Assembly: GCA_002753095.1 (NCBI GenBank)
Contig: PDZU01000004.1
Location: 43,804 to 107,803, forward strand
DNA length: 64,000 bases
Source: Magnetococcales bacterium
GTDB taxonomy: Bacteria; Pseudomonadota; Magnetococcia; Magnetococcales; Magnetaquicoccaceae
Reading direction: 5' to 3'
A model generated the notes under the pieces. It was not told the origin of the DNA, did no database searches, and was given only the letters and a program-made list of their open reading frames with translations. A program made the position numbers and the translations under genes. Below are positions 1 through 10,219 of this stretch, piece by piece. Within the stretch, counting starts at the first letter, position 1. Every line of letters begins with the position of its first letter.

Positions 1-65
1 CTGTTATCGGGCATGACCGCGTTGGCGGTAAAATCAGGGGCCGGCTTGGTGACCAGTACGCTCAT
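1..65 (-). CDS. Peroxiredoxin, AhpC/TSA type (5' end only)
   Basis: Only the first 21 codons lie in the window; the gene continues off the left edge. The translation begins MSVLVTKPAPDFTANAV, the classic start of a 2-Cys peroxiredoxin (thiol-dependent reduction of peroxides in the cytoplasm). A TAGGAGA ribosome site sits just upstream of the ATG on the minus strand (around 73-79). The catalytic cysteine lies outside the window, so the subclass cannot be assigned. It is divergent from the XRE-cupin regulator, with about 180 bp between the two starts. Confidence 0.75.
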   Translation of the reverse strand, partial: MSVLVTKPAPDFTANAVMPDN

Positions 66-246
66 ATGACGAATCTCCTATTGTTCAGAAACCAGATTTG
101 CTCTGTGGGATGGTTTTTAATGTTGTGTTCCGATTGGGTGAGTGTGCCCATTTTGCTGCTTTTCGTCAAGAAGAAAAAGTGATATACCAACAAATATGAT
201 TCCATGTTGTCATGGCAGACGGTTGGCTTATGGGGAGGTGTGCAGG

Positions 247-810
247 ATGATCAGCAATCTGGTGGGAATGCGGATTCGTGCGCTGCGCGGACAAAGAAAG
301 AAAACCCAGCAACAGTTGGCCGATTTGGCCGGGATCCCGCGTGCAACACTGGCTTCCGTGGAACGAGATGACGCCAACCCCAGTCTGGCGGTCGTGTTTA
401 AAATCGCCACCGCCCTGGGTATGACCATCGATGAATTGGTGGAGTCCGAACAAAGACGCATCCAGCATGTTGCCGTAGAGAAAATGCGGCGCAGCAGTTC
501 CGGGGATGGCCTGTACCAAGCCATTACCGTCTCCCCACCTGGGAGCTTTCACTTCAACCAACTGGCCTTTCGCCTGTCTGGTCAAGGGGTCTATCCAGGC
601 GTGCCACATCCTCCAGGCAGCGAAGAGTACTTGCATGTGCTGGCAGGTGAGGTAGAATTGGAGGTCGCCGGAGAACATTTGCTGGTAAGAACAGGGGAAA
701 CAGCCGCCTTTCGCGGCAACGTGCGCCACAGTTATCGCAATCCTGGGGCAACGGAGTGCTGGGCCATCGTCACGATCCTGGAAGGGGTCGGGAAAGATAA
801 TTTTGAATAG
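247..810 (+). CDS. XRE-family regulator with C-terminal cupin domain
   Basis: A 187-residue protein from the ATG at 247, which is preceded by a GGGGAGG-rich stretch; an upstream in-frame ATG at 142 would add 35 residues of low-complexity sequence and is less likely. The N-terminus is an HTH_3 fold (residues about 8-62, with the QQLADLAGIPRATLASVERD recognition-helix pattern). Residues about 105-180 form a cupin_2 barrel (HVLAGEVELEV, then HSYRNPG). This SutR/PuuR-like architecture usually binds DNA through the HTH and a small metabolite through the cupin. The ligand is unknown. The divergent peroxiredoxin gene is a possible target, which is inference. Confidence 0.85.
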   Translation: MISNLVGMRIRALRGQRKKTQQQLADLAGIPRATLASVERDDANPSLAVVFKIATALGMTIDELVESEQRRIQHVAVEKMRRSSSGDGLYQAITVSPPGSFHFNQLAFRLSGQGVYPGVPHPPGSEEYLHVLAGEVELEVAGEHLLVRTGETAAFRGNVRHSYRNPGATECWAIVTILEGVGKDNFE

Positions 811-824
811 GCTCGCAGAATCAC

Positions 825-853
825 TTGACATAGGCAGGCACTCGGGGTAAGAC
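825..853 (+). promoter_or_regulatory. Promoter of the tRNA-tuf operon
   Basis: A perfect TTGACA (825-830), a 17-bp spacer and TAAGAC (848-853) followed by a GC-rich discriminator (AGCGGGC). This is the layout of stable-RNA promoters under stringent control, placed about 25 bp before tRNA-Tyr. It probably drives the tRNAs, tuf1 and possibly genes further downstream. Confidence 0.6.
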
Positions 854-880
854 TAGCGGGCTCTTGAGGATGTCCCTTGT

Positions 881-965
<85 letters not shown>

Positions 966-994
966 CTGCTTGCAGGGATCCACTGAAAGGAATC

Positions 995-1068
995 GCGGGT
1001 GTAGTTCAGTGGTAGAACGTCAGCCTTCCAAGCTGAACATGGGGGTTCGATTCCCCCCACCCGCTCCA
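995..1068 (+). tRNA. tRNA-Gly (TCC)
   Basis: A 74-nt tRNA. The acceptor GCGGGTG pairs with CACCCGC, the anticodon loop CTTCCAA gives TCC (1027-1029), the T-arm is GGTTCGATTCC, and CCA is encoded. Confidence 0.97.
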
Positions 1069-1088
1069 GGTGCATTCAGTTGGGTTAA

Positions 1089-1164
1089 GCCCATATAGCT
1101 CAGTCGGCAGAGCACTTCCTTGGTAAGGAAGAGGTCAACGGTTCGAATCCGTTTATGGGCTCCA
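1089..1164 (+). tRNA. tRNA-Thr (GGT)
   Basis: A 76-nt tRNA. The acceptor GCCCATA pairs with TATGGGC, the anticodon GGT is at 1122-1124 in a loop closed by CTTCC/GGAAG, and CCA is encoded. The Tyr-Gly-Thr-tuf order is the same as in the E. coli tyrU-glyT-thrT-tufB operon. Confidence 0.97.
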
Positions 1165-1256
1165 TGAAAATAGCAGTCGCCGCTTGACTGCACGGAACAC
1201 AATCGATTCTGGGCAAGTTTTAGATTTTACAGCAACCCCACCGGGAGGAAACTGGA

Positions 1257-2447
1257 ATGGCAAAGGCCAAATTTGAGCGCAATAAGCCTCATGTAAACAT
1301 CGGCACCATCGGTCACGTTGACCATGGCAAGACGAGTCTGACGGCGGCGATCACCAAGATTCTTGCCGAAACCGGTGGCGCCATCTATACAGCTTACGAT
1401 CAGATCGATTCGGCACCAGAAGAAAAAGCGCGCGGTATCACGATCTCAACCGCTCATGTCGAATATCAAACCAGCAAAAGACATTATGCCCACGTCGACT
1501 GCCCTGGTCATGCAGACTATATCAAAAACATGATCACCGGTGCCGCACAAATGGATGGTGCTATTCTGGTCGTCTCGGCTGCTGATGGTCCCATGCCGCA
1601 AACCCGTGAGCACATCCTCCTGGCCCGTCAGGTGGGCGTTCCTGCCTTGGTCGTCTTCATGAACAAGGCGGATATGGTGGATGATCCAGAGTTGCTGGAG
1701 TTGGTGGAACTGGAAGTGCGTGAACTGCTGTCCCAGTACGACTTTCCCGGCGATGAGGTGCCGATTGTGGTCGGTTCGGCGCTGAAGGCGCTTGAGGGAG
1801 ATACCGGTGATTTGGGTCGTAACGCTATCCTGAAGCTCATGGAAGCGGTGGATGCCTATATCCCGCAACCGGAGCGGGCCTTGGACGGTGCCTTCCTGAT
1901 GCCGATCGAAGACGTGTTCACCATCTCTGGTCGTGGTACTGTGGTGACCGGTCGTGTGGAGCGTGGTATCGTCAAAGTCGGTGATCAAATCCAGGTCGTT
2001 GGTCTGCGCTCGACGACAACATCCACCTGTACCGGTGTGGAGATGTTCCGCAAGCTGCTGGATCAGGGGCAGGCGGGTGACAATGTCGGTGTTCTGTTGC
2101 GCGGTATCAAACGCGAGGATGTGCAGCGCGGTCAGGTGCTGGCAAAGCCGAACTCGATCACCCCGCACACCAAATTCAAGGCAGAGTGCTATATCCTGAC
2201 CAAAGAAGAGGGGGGGCGTCATACCCCGTTCTTCAGCAACTACCGGCCGCAGTTCTATTTCCGTACCACGGACGTGACCGGAGTTCTGAGTCTGGCCGAG
2301 GGTACGGAAATGGTCATGCCGGGCGACAGTGTCTCCATGACAGTGGAGTTGATCGCACCGATTGCCATGGAAAAAGGTTTACGGTTTGCCATTCGTGAAG
2401 GTGGTCGTACCGTTGGCGCCGGTGTCGTTTCTGAAGTTATTGCATAA
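1257..2447 (+). CDS. tuf: Elongation factor Tu (copy 1)
   Basis: 396 residues, full length. It is the GTPase that delivers aminoacyl-tRNA to the ribosome. G1 GHVDHGKT (residues 19-26), G3 DCPGH and G4 NKAD are all intact, and domains II and III are complete. A GGGAGGA ribosome site precedes the ATG. It sits behind three tRNA genes as E. coli tufB does. It differs from the second copy (17585-18775) at 13 amino acids and at many synonymous sites, favouring C-ending codons more than copy 2. Confidence 0.98.
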   Translation: MAKAKFERNKPHVNIGTIGHVDHGKTSLTAAITKILAETGGAIYTAYDQIDSAPEEKARGITISTAHVEYQTSKRHYAHVDCPGHADYIKNMITGAAQMDGAILVVSAADGPMPQTREHILLARQVGVPALVVFMNKADMVDDPELLELVELEVRELLSQYDFPGDEVPIVVGSALKALEGDTGDLGRNAILKLMEAVDAYIPQPERALDGAFLMPIEDVFTISGRGTVVTGRVERGIVKVGDQIQVVGLRSTTTSTCTGVEMFRKLLDQGQAGDNVGVLLRGIKREDVQRGQVLAKPNSITPHTKFKAECYILTKEEGGRHTPFFSNYRPQFYFRTTDVTGVLSLAEGTEMVMPGDSVSMTVELIAPIAMEKGLRFAIREGGRTVGAGVVSEVIA

Positions 2448-2486
2448 GTCGGTTCAACGGCTTAGCGGGCCTTTTGGAGTCCACGA

Positions 2487-2642
2487 ATGCGTGATCTAAT
2501 CAGTCTCAGTTGCGAGGAGTGTAAGCGTCGCAACTATACGACGGACAAAAACAAGAAGAACAAGCCAGAAAAAATGGCTTTGCGCAAGTTTTGTCCGTTT
2601 TGTCGTAAACACACCCTTCACAAAGAAGGTAAAATCAAGTAG
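2487..2642 (+). CDS. rpmG: 50S ribosomal protein L33 (zinc-binding form)
   Basis: A 51-residue protein beginning [19 protein letters not shown] and ending in HKEGKIK. Two CxxC pairs (CEEC near residue 9 and CPFC near residue 38) make it the zinc-ribbon form of L33. It lies between tuf1 and tRNA-Trp upstream of secE, a common bacterial location for rpmG. A TTGGAG ribosome site lies about 8 bases before the ATG. Confidence 0.93.
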   Translation: MRDLISLSCEECKRRNYTTDKNKKNKPEKMALRKFCPFCRKHTLHKEGKIK

Positions 2643-2671
2643 CATAGAGGGTTGTGTTTTGGGGGCCTTGG

Positions 2672-2747
2672 AGGACAGTAGCTCAATTGGCAGAGCATCG
2701 GTCTCCAAAACCGAGGGCTGGGGGTTCGATTCCCTCCTGTCCTGCCA
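2672..2747 (+). tRNA. tRNA-Trp (CCA)
   Basis: A 76-nt tRNA. The acceptor AGGACAG pairs with CTGTCCT, the anticodon CCA is at 2705-2707 in loop CTCCAAA, and terminal CCA is encoded. tRNA-Trp directly before secE-nusG is a widespread arrangement. Confidence 0.97.
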
Positions 2748-2873
2748 CTCCATAGGTCAAAAGGCTCACAGGCATTGGGTTTGCGGAGTGCGTGGATTGG
2801 ACGGGTGACGAATCCCGGCCAAGAAATGGGGCAGCAACCCGAAGAAGGTTAGGCAGGAAGGGCCTGAAGAAGG

Positions 2874-3080
2874 ATGAATCCGTCATTGATGGAGCGCGTG
2901 GCGCAACTCAAGCAGTATTTGGTGGACGTTCGGACCGAAGCCCGGAAGGTTGTTTGGCCCACCCGCAAAGAGACAACACAGACAACAATTGTCGTGTTTA
3001 GTATGGTTGTCCTTGTTTCATTGTTCTTGTGGGTTGTGGATGCCCTGCTGGCTCTGGTAGTGCAGTGGGTGATCGGTTAA
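2874..3080 (+). CDS. secE: Preprotein translocase subunit SecE
   Basis: A 68-residue, single-span SecE. It has a cytoplasmic amphipathic segment with the conserved KVVWPTRKE motif (residues 25-33), followed by one membrane helix (about 40-66). It clamps the two halves of SecY in the Sec translocon; secY is at 28216-29547. The GAAGAAGG ribosome site supports the ATG at 2874. It is the short form, not the three-span enterobacterial form. Confidence 0.93.
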   Translation: MNPSLMERVAQLKQYLVDVRTEARKVVWPTRKETTQTTIVVFSMVVLVSLFLWVVDALLALVVQWVIG

Positions 3081-3163
3081 AGGAACATACAGTCTCTGCG
3101 GTGTTCCTGACGCAAAAGTGAAAAATAGGTTCCGGCGCAAGAGGCAGACCAGCGAGAGTTTCC

Positions 3164-3694
3164 ATGGCAAAGAAGTGGTACGTCATTCACACCTACTCCG
3201 GCTTTGAGAAGAAGGTTAAGAGTGCGATTGAGGAGCGCGTCCGGATAGAGGGCAAGGGCGATCTCTTTGAAGAGATTCTTGTGCCTGCTGAAGACGTGGT
3301 TGAACTGCGCATGGGAAAAAAGGTCACCACCGAACGCAAGTTCTTCCCAGGATACGTGCTGGTCAAGATGGAGATGAATGATGGTACATGGCATCTCGTC
3401 AACCAGATTCCCAAAGTGACCGGCTTTTTGGGGGGGGGTGGGCGTCCGCACGCGTTAAGCGACCGCGATGTTGAGAAAATTATGCAGCAAATGGAGGTCG
3501 GTACAGAAAAACCGAAGCCAAAGGTCTCCTTCGCTGTTGGTGAAAGCATTCGTGTCACGGATGGCCCCTTTGTCTCCTTCAACGGTGTTGTGGAAGAGGT
3601 GGATGAAGATAAGACGCGCCTGAAAGTTTCTGTTTCAATTTTTGGTCGGGCCACGTTGGTTGAGTTGGATTTTGTGCAAGTTGAGAAGTTATAA
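3164..3694 (+). CDS. nusG: Transcription termination/antitermination factor NusG
   Basis: 176 residues. An N-terminal NGN domain (MAKKWYVIHTYSGFEKKV; PGYVLVKMEM around residue 63) is followed by a C-terminal KOW domain (about 122-176; VTDGPFVSFNGVVEEVDED). It binds RNA polymerase and couples transcription with Rho or with ribosomal S10. The linker codons 3425-3438 contain a T5-G9 homopolymer in frame, a slippage-prone run in what should be an essential gene. It follows secE by 83 bp, as expected. Confidence 0.97.
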   Translation: MAKKWYVIHTYSGFEKKVKSAIEERVRIEGKGDLFEEILVPAEDVVELRMGKKVTTERKFFPGYVLVKMEMNDGTWHLVNQIPKVTGFLGGGGRPHALSDRDVEKIMQQMEVGTEKPKPKVSFAVGESIRVTDGPFVSFNGVVEEVDEDKTRLKVSVSIFGRATLVELDFVQVEKL

Positions 3695-3742
3695 TTTTCT
3701 GGTAGAAAGCTTGCAGTAACCTGGATTGCAAGGATTAAAGAC

Positions 3743-4174
3743 ATGGCGAAAAAAATCACGGCGTATGTGAAGCTGCAGGTGGCTGCTGGTGCGGCCAAAC
3801 CGAGTCCCCCGATTGGACCGGCACTTGGTCAGCACGGACTGAATATCATGGAGTTTTGCAAGAGCTTCAATCAAGCGACTCAGCATTTGGAGCCGGGCAG
3901 TCCGACGCCGGTTGTAATAACGGTCTATCATGATCGTACCTTTACCTACGAGTTGAAAACGCCGCCTGCATCATATTTGCTGCGTAAAGCGGCGGGGATG
4001 AGTAAAGGGGCTAAAACACCGGGTAAGGGAGCTGCGACAGGCAAGATCACCTGGAGTCAGATTGCCGAAGTTGCACAGGTAAAGATGCCAGATCTGAATG
4101 CAATGGATTTAGAGGCAGCGAAAATGACGATTGCAGGAACTGCCAAATCCATTGGTTTGGAAATTGTCGGTTAG
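3743..4174 (+). CDS. rplK: 50S ribosomal protein L11
   Basis: 143 residues, standard length. It contains the N-terminal proline-rich [18 protein letters not shown] segment and the C-terminal 23S rRNA-binding domain (KGAKTPGKG). L11 forms the base of the GTPase-associated stalk and is needed for the RelA response. It starts the rplKAJL cluster, 11 bp before rplA. Confidence 0.97.
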   Translation: MAKKITAYVKLQVAAGAAKPSPPIGPALGQHGLNIMEFCKSFNQATQHLEPGSPTPVVITVYHDRTFTYELKTPPASYLLRKAAGMSKGAKTPGKGAATGKITWSQIAEVAQVKMPDLNAMDLEAAKMTIAGTAKSIGLEIVG

Positions 4175-4185
4175 GAGAGATTCAG

Positions 4186-4875
4186 ATGGCGCAACGGAGC
4201 AAACGGTTAGTCGCGATTCGTGAGCAGTTGGGGCGGCGTAGTCCAGGTGACTTGTCAGAGGGTGTGCGTGACGTAAAACTGTACGCAAATGCCAAGTTTG
4301 ATGAGACTGTGGATATCGCAGTGAATCTCGGCGTAGATCCACGGCATGCAGACCAGATGATCCGTGGTACGGTGGGTCTGCCGCATGGTACCGGAAAAGT
4401 GGTACGCGTCCTGGCCTTCGCCAAAGGCGAAAAGGCTCAGGAAGCAGAAGCAGCCGGTGCCGACTTTGTCGGTGCGGAAGAGTTGGTCGACAAAATTCAG
4501 GGTGGTTGGCTGGATTTTGACCGTGTCGTGGCCTGTCCTGATGTGATGGGTGTGGTGGGCCGCTTGGGGCGTGTCCTGGGACCAAGAGGTTTGATGCCTA
4601 ACCCAAAATTGGGTACGGTAACCTTTGATATGACCCGGATCATCCAGGAGATTAAAGCCGGTCAGGTGGCTTTCCGTATAGAAAAGACCGGTATCATCCA
4701 TGCCGGAATCGGCAAGGCTTCGTTCGAAGAGGTAAAATTGGTGGAAAATGCGCAAGCATTGATTGAGCAGTTGAAGAAAATGCGGCCTGCAGCGGCCAAG
4801 GGTACCTATATCAAAAGGGTGACCTTGAGTTCAACCATGGGTCCAGGGATTCAGGTTGACGCTCGTAACGTGTAA
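4186..4875 (+). CDS. rplA: 50S ribosomal protein L1
   Basis: 229 residues with the two-domain L1 fold; the hallmark [15 protein letters not shown] lies around residues 133-147. L1 forms the mobile stalk at the E site and in many bacteria represses its own operon. A GGAGAG ribosome site precedes the ATG. Confidence 0.97.
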   Translation: MAQRSKRLVAIREQLGRRSPGDLSEGVRDVKLYANAKFDETVDIAVNLGVDPRHADQMIRGTVGLPHGTGKVVRVLAFAKGEKAQEAEAAGADFVGAEELVDKIQGGWLDFDRVVACPDVMGVVGRLGRVLGPRGLMPNPKLGTVTFDMTRIIQEIKAGQVAFRIEKTGIIHAGIGKASFEEVKLVENAQALIEQLKKMRPAAAKGTYIKRVTLSSTMGPGIQVDARNV

Positions 4876-4895
4876 CGAGCGGCGGGTGAGCCAAG

Positions 4896-4920
4896 GAGTG
4901 AGAAATGGGCTCATTTCCTC
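4896..4920 (+). promoter_or_regulatory. Hairpin with 3-nt bulge in the rplJ leader
   Basis: In the 97-base gap before rplJ, GAG + GAAATG pairs with CATTTC + CTC. A TGA bulge (4899-4901) interrupts the 5' arm and the loop is GGCT. A bulged helix in the rplJ leader is where L10-(L12)4 autoregulation acts in other bacteria. The assignment here rests on position and shape only. Confidence 0.35.
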
Positions 4921-4972
4921 TGGCAGCTGGTCTGATGTTTAGTATTGAAACCCCTAGGAAGGAGGGTCTTCG

Positions 4973-5500
4973 GTGAATCAAACCGAAAAACTGCGAGTTG
5001 TCGAAGAGGTCCGCGAAGAGTTGGACCGGGCGAGTGTTGTGATCGTCACCCGCTACCGGGGGTTGTCTGTAGCAGATATGACCCGGCTGCGCCGGGAGAT
5101 GCATGCGGCTGGCACTCACTATCAGGTTATCAAGAATACGTTGGCACGCCGTGCGACGGCTGGAACCGCTTTTGAAGGGGTAGCCCCCTTCCTGACAGGA
5201 CCAACCGGGGTGGCAATTTCGGCTGATCCGGTTGCGCCAGCGCGTGTACTGACAGCGTTTGCCAAGAAGAATCCCATGTTGGAAATCGTGGGTGGTGTTC
5301 TGAATGGTACAGTGGTAACAGCAGAAGGCGTTGCTGAATTGGCCAAATTGCCATCGAAGGAAGTGCTCATCGGCAAGCTGTTGGGTACGATGATTGCGCC
5401 CATTCAGAATTTTGTGGGTGTATTGGCGGCCGTTCCGGCAGGCTTCGTGCGTGCCCTGGATCGGATTCGCGAGGCGAAAGAAACGCCGCAATCCGAGTAA
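4973..5500 (+). CDS. rplJ: 50S ribosomal protein L10
   Basis: 175 residues from a GTG start, preceded by a strong AAGGAGG ribosome site at about 4959-4965. The N-terminal rRNA-binding domain contains SVVIVTRYRGLSVADMTRLR; the C-terminal helix (VLAAVPAGFVRALDRIREAK) carries the L7/L12 dimers. L10 is the scaffold of the ribosomal stalk and a likely repressor of its own mRNA. Confidence 0.96.
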   Translation: MNQTEKLRVVEEVREELDRASVVIVTRYRGLSVADMTRLRREMHAAGTHYQVIKNTLARRATAGTAFEGVAPFLTGPTGVAISADPVAPARVLTAFAKKNPMLEIVGGVLNGTVVTAEGVAELAKLPSKEVLIGKLLGTMIAPIQNFVGVLAAVPAGFVRALDRIREAKETPQSE

Positions 5501-5553
5501 TTTGTTAACGAAAACAAGCATACGTTTTTATAGCGTTCTGGAGGAACATTAAC

Positions 5554-5940
5554 ATGGGAATTTCTAAAGAAGATCTGGTCAAAGCCATCGGTGAGATGAC
5601 GGTGCTTGACTTGTCGGAATTGATAAAAATGCTGGAGACGACCTTCGGTGTGTCGGCAGCCGCGCCAGTGGGCATGGTGGCCGTGGCCTCTGCGGATAGC
5701 GCAGAACCTGCAGAGAAACCGGAAGAGCAGACCGAGTTCACCGTCATGCTGGTGGATGCGGGCGATAAGAAGATTCATGTGATCAAGGCCGTGCGGGCCA
5801 TCACCGGTCTGGGCCTGAAAGAGGCCAAAGATCTGGTGGAAGGTGCTCCGAAGCCGGTTAAAGAGGCTGTCTCCAAGGAAGATGCCGAGAAGTTCCGGAA
5901 AGAGTTGGAAGAGTCCGGCGCGAAAGTGGAAATCAAGTAA
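5554..5940 (+). CDS. rplL: 50S ribosomal protein L7/L12
   Basis: 128 residues. The N-terminal dimerisation helices (to about 35) are followed by an Ala/Glu-rich hinge ([13 protein letters not shown]) and the conserved factor-binding C-terminal domain ([20 protein letters not shown]). It recruits translational GTPases to the ribosome. It is followed by a strong hairpin (5985-6028) that separates it from rpoB. Confidence 0.97.
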   Translation: MGISKEDLVKAIGEMTVLDLSELIKMLETTFGVSAAAPVGMVAVASADSAEPAEKPEEQTEFTVMLVDAGDKKIHVIKAVRAITGLGLKEAKDLVEGAPKPVKEAVSKEDAEKFRKELEESGAKVEIK

Positions 5941-5984
5941 AAAGACGTATCGGTCTTCATATTCCGTGTGCAGACTGGAAACAG

Positions 5985-6028
5985 CCGGCACAAGGGTTCG
6001 TTCCCTTGTGCCGGTTAGTTTGTTTGTT
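5985..6028 (+). terminator. rplL-rpoB attenuator / intrinsic terminator
   Basis: A perfect 12-bp stem (CCGGCACAAGGG with CCCTTGTGCCGG) and a 6-base TTCGTT loop, followed by TTAGTTTGTTTGTT. Placed between rplL and rpoB, it matches the position of the partial terminator that sets the ratio of ribosomal protein to polymerase synthesis in E. coli. Confidence 0.85.
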
Positions 6029-6096
6029 ATGCCCGGAATGTGCGATGGGGGGCGATATGTTGATTGGCACGGCACACCCTGACAGATGGAGTTCCG

Positions 6097-9000
6097 ATGG
6101 CTCTGACCTTCACCGAAAAAAAACGGCTGCGGAAAAATTTTGGCCGCATTCCGACCATCATTGACATTCCCGATCTTATAGCCATTCAGAAACGATCATT
6201 TGAACGGTTCTTGCAGGAAGGAATCGTTACCCAAAATCGTGCGGACTACGGTTTGCATGGTGTATTTTTATCGGTATTTCCGATCCAGGATTATGCGGGG
6301 ACACTCAGCTTGGAGTATGTCAGTTACCAGCTCGGTGAACCTAAATATGAGATGGATGAGTGCTTGCAGCGGGGGATGACATTTTCAGCTCCGTTGAAGG
6401 TGGTGTTTCGCCTCGTTGTCTGGGAAGAGAATGAGGATACCGGGACGAAGGTCGTTCGTGAGGTCAAAGAGCAGGAGGTCTACTTGGGTGACCTGCCGTT
6501 GATGACACCGACGGGGACTTTTATCGTCAACGGTACCGAGCGGGTGGTGGTCTCGCAAATGCACCGTTCGCCGGGTGTCTTTTTTGATCATGACAAGGGC
6601 AAAACCCACAGCAGCGGGAAATTTCTCTTTAACGCGCGTATCATACCGTATCGTGGTTCCTGGTTGGATTTTGAGTTTGATCCCCGCGATATTCTCTTCA
6701 CACGGATCGATCGCCGGCGTAAATTGCCGGTAACCACGTTGTTGCGTGCCATGGGTATGCATTCGGAAGAGATTTTGAGCCGCTTCTATGAGGTGGATCG
6801 TTATCGCAAGGTGGGCGTTGTTTGGGAAAAGAAATTGATCGCCGAGCGCTTGCAAGGCAGTCGCCCAAACTATGCCATTGTGGATCCGAGTACCGGTGAG
6901 GAGTTGGTCAAGGCCAAAGGGCGTATCACGGTGCGTACCATTCGGCGCCTTGAATCGTTGGGCCTGGAGTGGTTGCAGGTTCCAACCGATGATTTGGTCG
7001 GGCGTTTCGTGGCACGTGATGTCCGCATTGGTCAGAGCGATGAAGTGCTGGAAGCGGGCACGGAAATCAGCGAAGCCTTGTTGACCCGTTTTGAAGAGCT
7101 TGGTATCACCGAGGTCGAGGTTCTGTTTATTGACAACGCGACAGTCGGACCCTACCTGCGCAATACGTTGACCAGTGACAAAAACCAGACGGTCGAAGAG
7201 GCGTTGATCGATATCTACCGGATGATGCGTCCCGGTGAACCGCCAACATTGGATGCTGCAGCGGCTCTGTTTGAAAGTTTGTTCTTCGATCCTGACCGCT
7301 ATGATCTTTCCACCGTCGGTCGCATGAAGTTAAACAAACGGTTGGGTATTCAGTGTGACCTGGATGTACGTGTTTTGCACAAAGAGGATATTCTTGGCGT
7401 CATCGATATTTTGTTGAAGCTCAAGGATGGTCACGGCAAGGTGGATGACATCGACCATTTGGGAAATCGTCGTGTCCGTTCGGTCGGCGAACTGCTGGAG
7501 AATCAGGTCCGGATTGGTCTGGTCCGCATGGAACGCGCCATCCGCGAACGGATGTCTTCGGCAGACGCTGAGTCTCTGATGCCACATGACATCATGAATT
7601 CAAAACCCTTCTCAGCGGTGATCCGGGAATTCTTCGGTTCCAGTCAGTTGTCGCAGTTTATGGATCAAACCAATCCGTTGTCGGAGATCACCCATAAACG
7701 CCGCCTGTCGGCTTTGGGACCGGGTGGTATGACCCGCGAACGGGCTGGATTTGAAGTCCGCGACGTGCATCCCACGCACTATGGCAGAATTTGTCCGATT
7801 GAGACACCAGAAGGTCCAAATATTGGTTTGATCAATAGCCTGTCAACCTATGCTCAGATCAATGAATTTGGCTTCATCGAGAGCCCATATCGTCGGGTGG
7901 AAGAGGGCCGAGTCACAGATCAGGTGGATTATCTGTCTGCGATCGAAGAAGAAAATTTTGTCATCGCCCAGGCCAACGCAGAGTTGGATCGGCAGGGGCG
8001 CTTGACCGGTGAATTGATCCAATGTCGCCATATGTTGGAGTTTACTGTTGGTGCGCCTGATCGTATCCAGTACATGGATGTTTCACCCAAGCAGATTGTC
8101 TCGGTGGCGGCAGCGCTGATTCCCTTTCTGGAAAATGATGACGCCAACCGTGCCTTGATGGGGTCCAACATGCAGCGTCAGGCAGTGCCGTTGTTGCGCA
8201 CTGACGCGCCTTTGGTAGGAACAGGCATGGAGGCCGTCGTTGCACGTGATTCCGGGGTGGCCATCGTTTGCCGCCGCTCAGGTATCGTGGAGGAGGTGGA
8301 AGCTGCCCGTATCGTAATCAAGGCAGATGACACACCAAACTCGACAGAGCCCGGTGTCGATATTTACAAACTGACCAAGTTTGCCCGTTCAAACCAGAAT
8401 ACCTGCATCAATCAGCGACCGTTGGTAAAGGCCGGGAATCGGGTAAGCAAAGGCGATATCATCGCAGATGGTTCCAGCACCGAACTGGGTGAGTTGGCAC
8501 TGGGGCGGAACGTTTTGGTCGCCTTTATGCCTTGGAATGGCTATAACTTTGAAGATTCTATTCTGATTTCTGAGCGTTTGGTCCGCGATGATGTATTCAC
8601 CTCGATTCATATCGAAGAGTTTGAGGTGATGGCGCGCGATACCAAATTGGGGCCGGAAGAGATTACGCGGGACATGCCCAATGTGGGTGAAGATGCACTG
8701 CGTAACCTGGATGAATCTGGGATCATTTTTGTGGGCGCCGAAGTCAAGGCTGGCGATATTCTGGTGGGCAAGGTGACGCCGAAAGGTGAAACGCAACTCA
8801 CACCAGAGGAAAAATTGCTGCGGGCCATCTTTGGTGAAAAGGCTTCCGATGTTCGGGATACTTCACTGCGCCTGCCCCCAGGTGTTGCCGGAACCGTTGT
8901 TGACGTGCGGGTCTTTTCGCGGCGAGGCTTGGAGAAGGATGAACGCGCAAAAGCCATTGATCAGGAGGAGATTGCTCGGTTACAGAAAGATATGGTTGCC

Positions 9001-10185
9001 GAGCGCCGCATTATCGAGCGCGATGCCGATGCGCGTATTCGCGGTCTGTTATTGGGCAAGGTGGTGCGTGGAGGTACTGGTGTATCGTTGGGAGATGCGC
9101 TAACTGGCGAGTTGTTGGACCGTTTGGGTGCGCGTCGTTGGAGCGGACTAATCCTTGAGGATGACGCCGTCACGCAGCAAATCGAATCCATTCGTGAACA
9201 GGTTGACAAGGCCGCTCTGCGTCTGAAAAAGCGCTTTGACAGTAAGGTTGAAAAGCTGGAACGGGGTGACGATCTGCCTCCGGGTGGTTTGAAAATGGTC
9301 AAGGTCTATGTGGCCGTCAAGCGTAAGCTGCAACCGGGCGATAAGATGGCTGGTCGGCATGGCAACAAAGGTGTCATTTCCAAAATCAATCCGGTAGAGG
9401 ATATGCCCTATTTGGAGGATGGTACCGCAGTGGACTTGGTATTAAATCCTCTGGGTGTGCCATCGCGTATGAACGTGGGGCAAATTCTGGAGACCCACCT
9501 GGGGTGGGCCGCCAAGGGATTGGGCAAGCGCATCGGGGAGATGATGGATAGCTATCGTGCAGGGGTGGCTGCCATGAACGATGTGCGCGAGTTGATGGGA
9601 TCGATTTATACCAATCAGAGACAGTCACGCTCAGTCAAGCTGTTGAGTGATGATGAGTTGGAGGCCCTTGCGGATAATTTGCGTGAGGGGGTTCCCGTTG
9701 CCACGCCCGTCTTTGATGGTGCGGAAGAGAAAGATATTGTGACTTTGCTGGAGAAGTCTGGACTGCCGATCTCCGGGCAGGTGCAACTTGTTGATGGGCG
9801 GACAGGTGAGATGTTCGACCGTCCTGTCACGGTTGGTTATATCTACATTCTCAAGCTGCATCACTTGGTGGATGACAAGATCCATGCGCGATCCATCGGT
9901 CCCTATTCATTGGTGACCCAGCAGCCATTGGGCGGTAAAGCGCAGTTTGGTGGACAACGCTTCGGTGAAATGGAAGTGTGGGCGTTGGAGGCCTATGGCG
10001 CAGCCTATACGTTGCAAGAGATGTTGACGGTCAAGTCGGATGATGTAGCCGGTCGCACAAAAATTTATGAATCGATCGTCAAAGGTGATGGCACCTTTGA
10101 GGCGGGTATACCGGAATCCTTTAACGTGTTGATCAAAGAACTGCAATCCCTGGTTTTGGACGTTGAACTGAAAACCGTGGAGTGA
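6097..10185 (+). CDS. rpoB: RNA polymerase beta subunit
   Basis: 1362 residues from the ATG at 6097 ([18 protein letters not shown]), with GGAG at 6088-6091; a start at 6064 would add 11 non-conserved residues. It is the catalytic-core subunit. The rifampicin region near residues 515-545 reads [20 protein letters not shown], then [10 protein letters not shown], the wild-type sensitive form. The lid, flap and switch regions, and the [17 protein letters not shown] motif near the C-terminus, are intact. rpoC follows 34 bp downstream. Confidence 0.98.
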   Translation: MALTFTEKKRLRKNFGRIPTIIDIPDLIAIQKRSFERFLQEGIVTQNRADYGLHGVFLSVFPIQDYAGTLSLEYVSYQLGEPKYEMDECLQRGMTFSAPLKVVFRLVVWEENEDTGTKVVREVKEQEVYLGDLPLMTPTGTFIVNGTERVVVSQMHRSPGVFFDHDKGKTHSSGKFLFNARIIPYRGSWLDFEFDPRDILFTRIDRRRKLPVTTLLRAMGMHSEEILSRFYEVDRYRKVGVVWEKKLIAERLQGSRPNYAIVDPSTGEELVKAKGRITVRTIRRLESLGLEWLQVPTDDLVGRFVARDVRIGQSDEVLEAGTEISEALLTRFEELGITEVEVLFIDNATVGPYLRNTLTSDKNQTVEEALIDIYRMMRPGEPPTLDAAAALFESLFFDPDRYDLSTVGRMKLNKRLGIQCDLDVRVLHKEDILGVIDILLKLKDGHGKVDDIDHLGNRRVRSVGELLENQVRIGLVRMERAIRERMSSADAESLMPHDIMNSKPFSAVIREFFGSSQLSQFMDQTNPLSEITHKRRLSALGPGGMTRERAGFEVRDVHPTHYGRICPIETPEGPNIGLINSLSTYAQINEFGFIESPYRRVEEGRVTDQVDYLSAIEEENFVIAQANAELDRQGRLTGELIQCRHMLEFTVGAPDRIQYMDVSPKQIVSVAAALIPFLENDDANRALMGSNMQRQAVPLLRTDAPLVGTGMEAVVARDSGVAIVCRRSGIVEEVEAARIVIKADDTPNSTEPGVDIYKLTKFARSNQNTCINQRPLVKAGNRVSKGDIIADGSSTELGELALGRNVLVAFMPWNGYNFEDSILISERLVRDDVFTSIHIEEFEVMARDTKLGPEEITRDMPNVGEDALRNLDESGIIFVGAEVKAGDILVGKVTPKGETQLTPEEKLLRAIFGEKASDVRDTSLRLPPGVAGTVVDVRVFSRRGLEKDERAKAIDQEEIARLQKDMVAERRIIERDADARIRGLLLGKVVRGGTGVSLGDALTGELLDRLGARRWSGLILEDDAVTQQIESIREQVDKAALRLKKRFDSKVEKLERGDDLPPGGLKMVKVYVAVKRKLQPGDKMAGRHGNKGVISKINPVEDMPYLEDGTAVDLVLNPLGVPSRMNVGQILETHLGWAAKGLGKRIGEMMDSYRAGVAAMNDVRELMGSIYTNQRQSRSVKLLSDDELEALADNLREGVPVATPVFDGAEEKDIVTLLEKSGLPISGQVQLVDGRTGEMFDRPVTVGYIYILKLHHLVDDKIHARSIGPYSLVTQQPLGGKAQFGGQRFGEMEVWALEAYGAAYTLQEMLTVKSDDVAGRTKIYESIVKGDGTFEAGIPESFNVLIKELQSLVLDVELKTVE

Positions 10186-10219
10186 CTCTATTGACACCGG
10201 AAAAGTCGGAGAAAATTGA

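Noticed and set aside
2453..2486. Terminator after tuf1
   Set aside because: The GGTTCAACGGCTTAGCGGGCC stretch has no stable stem with a T-run; read-through into rpmG and tRNA-Trp is more likely.
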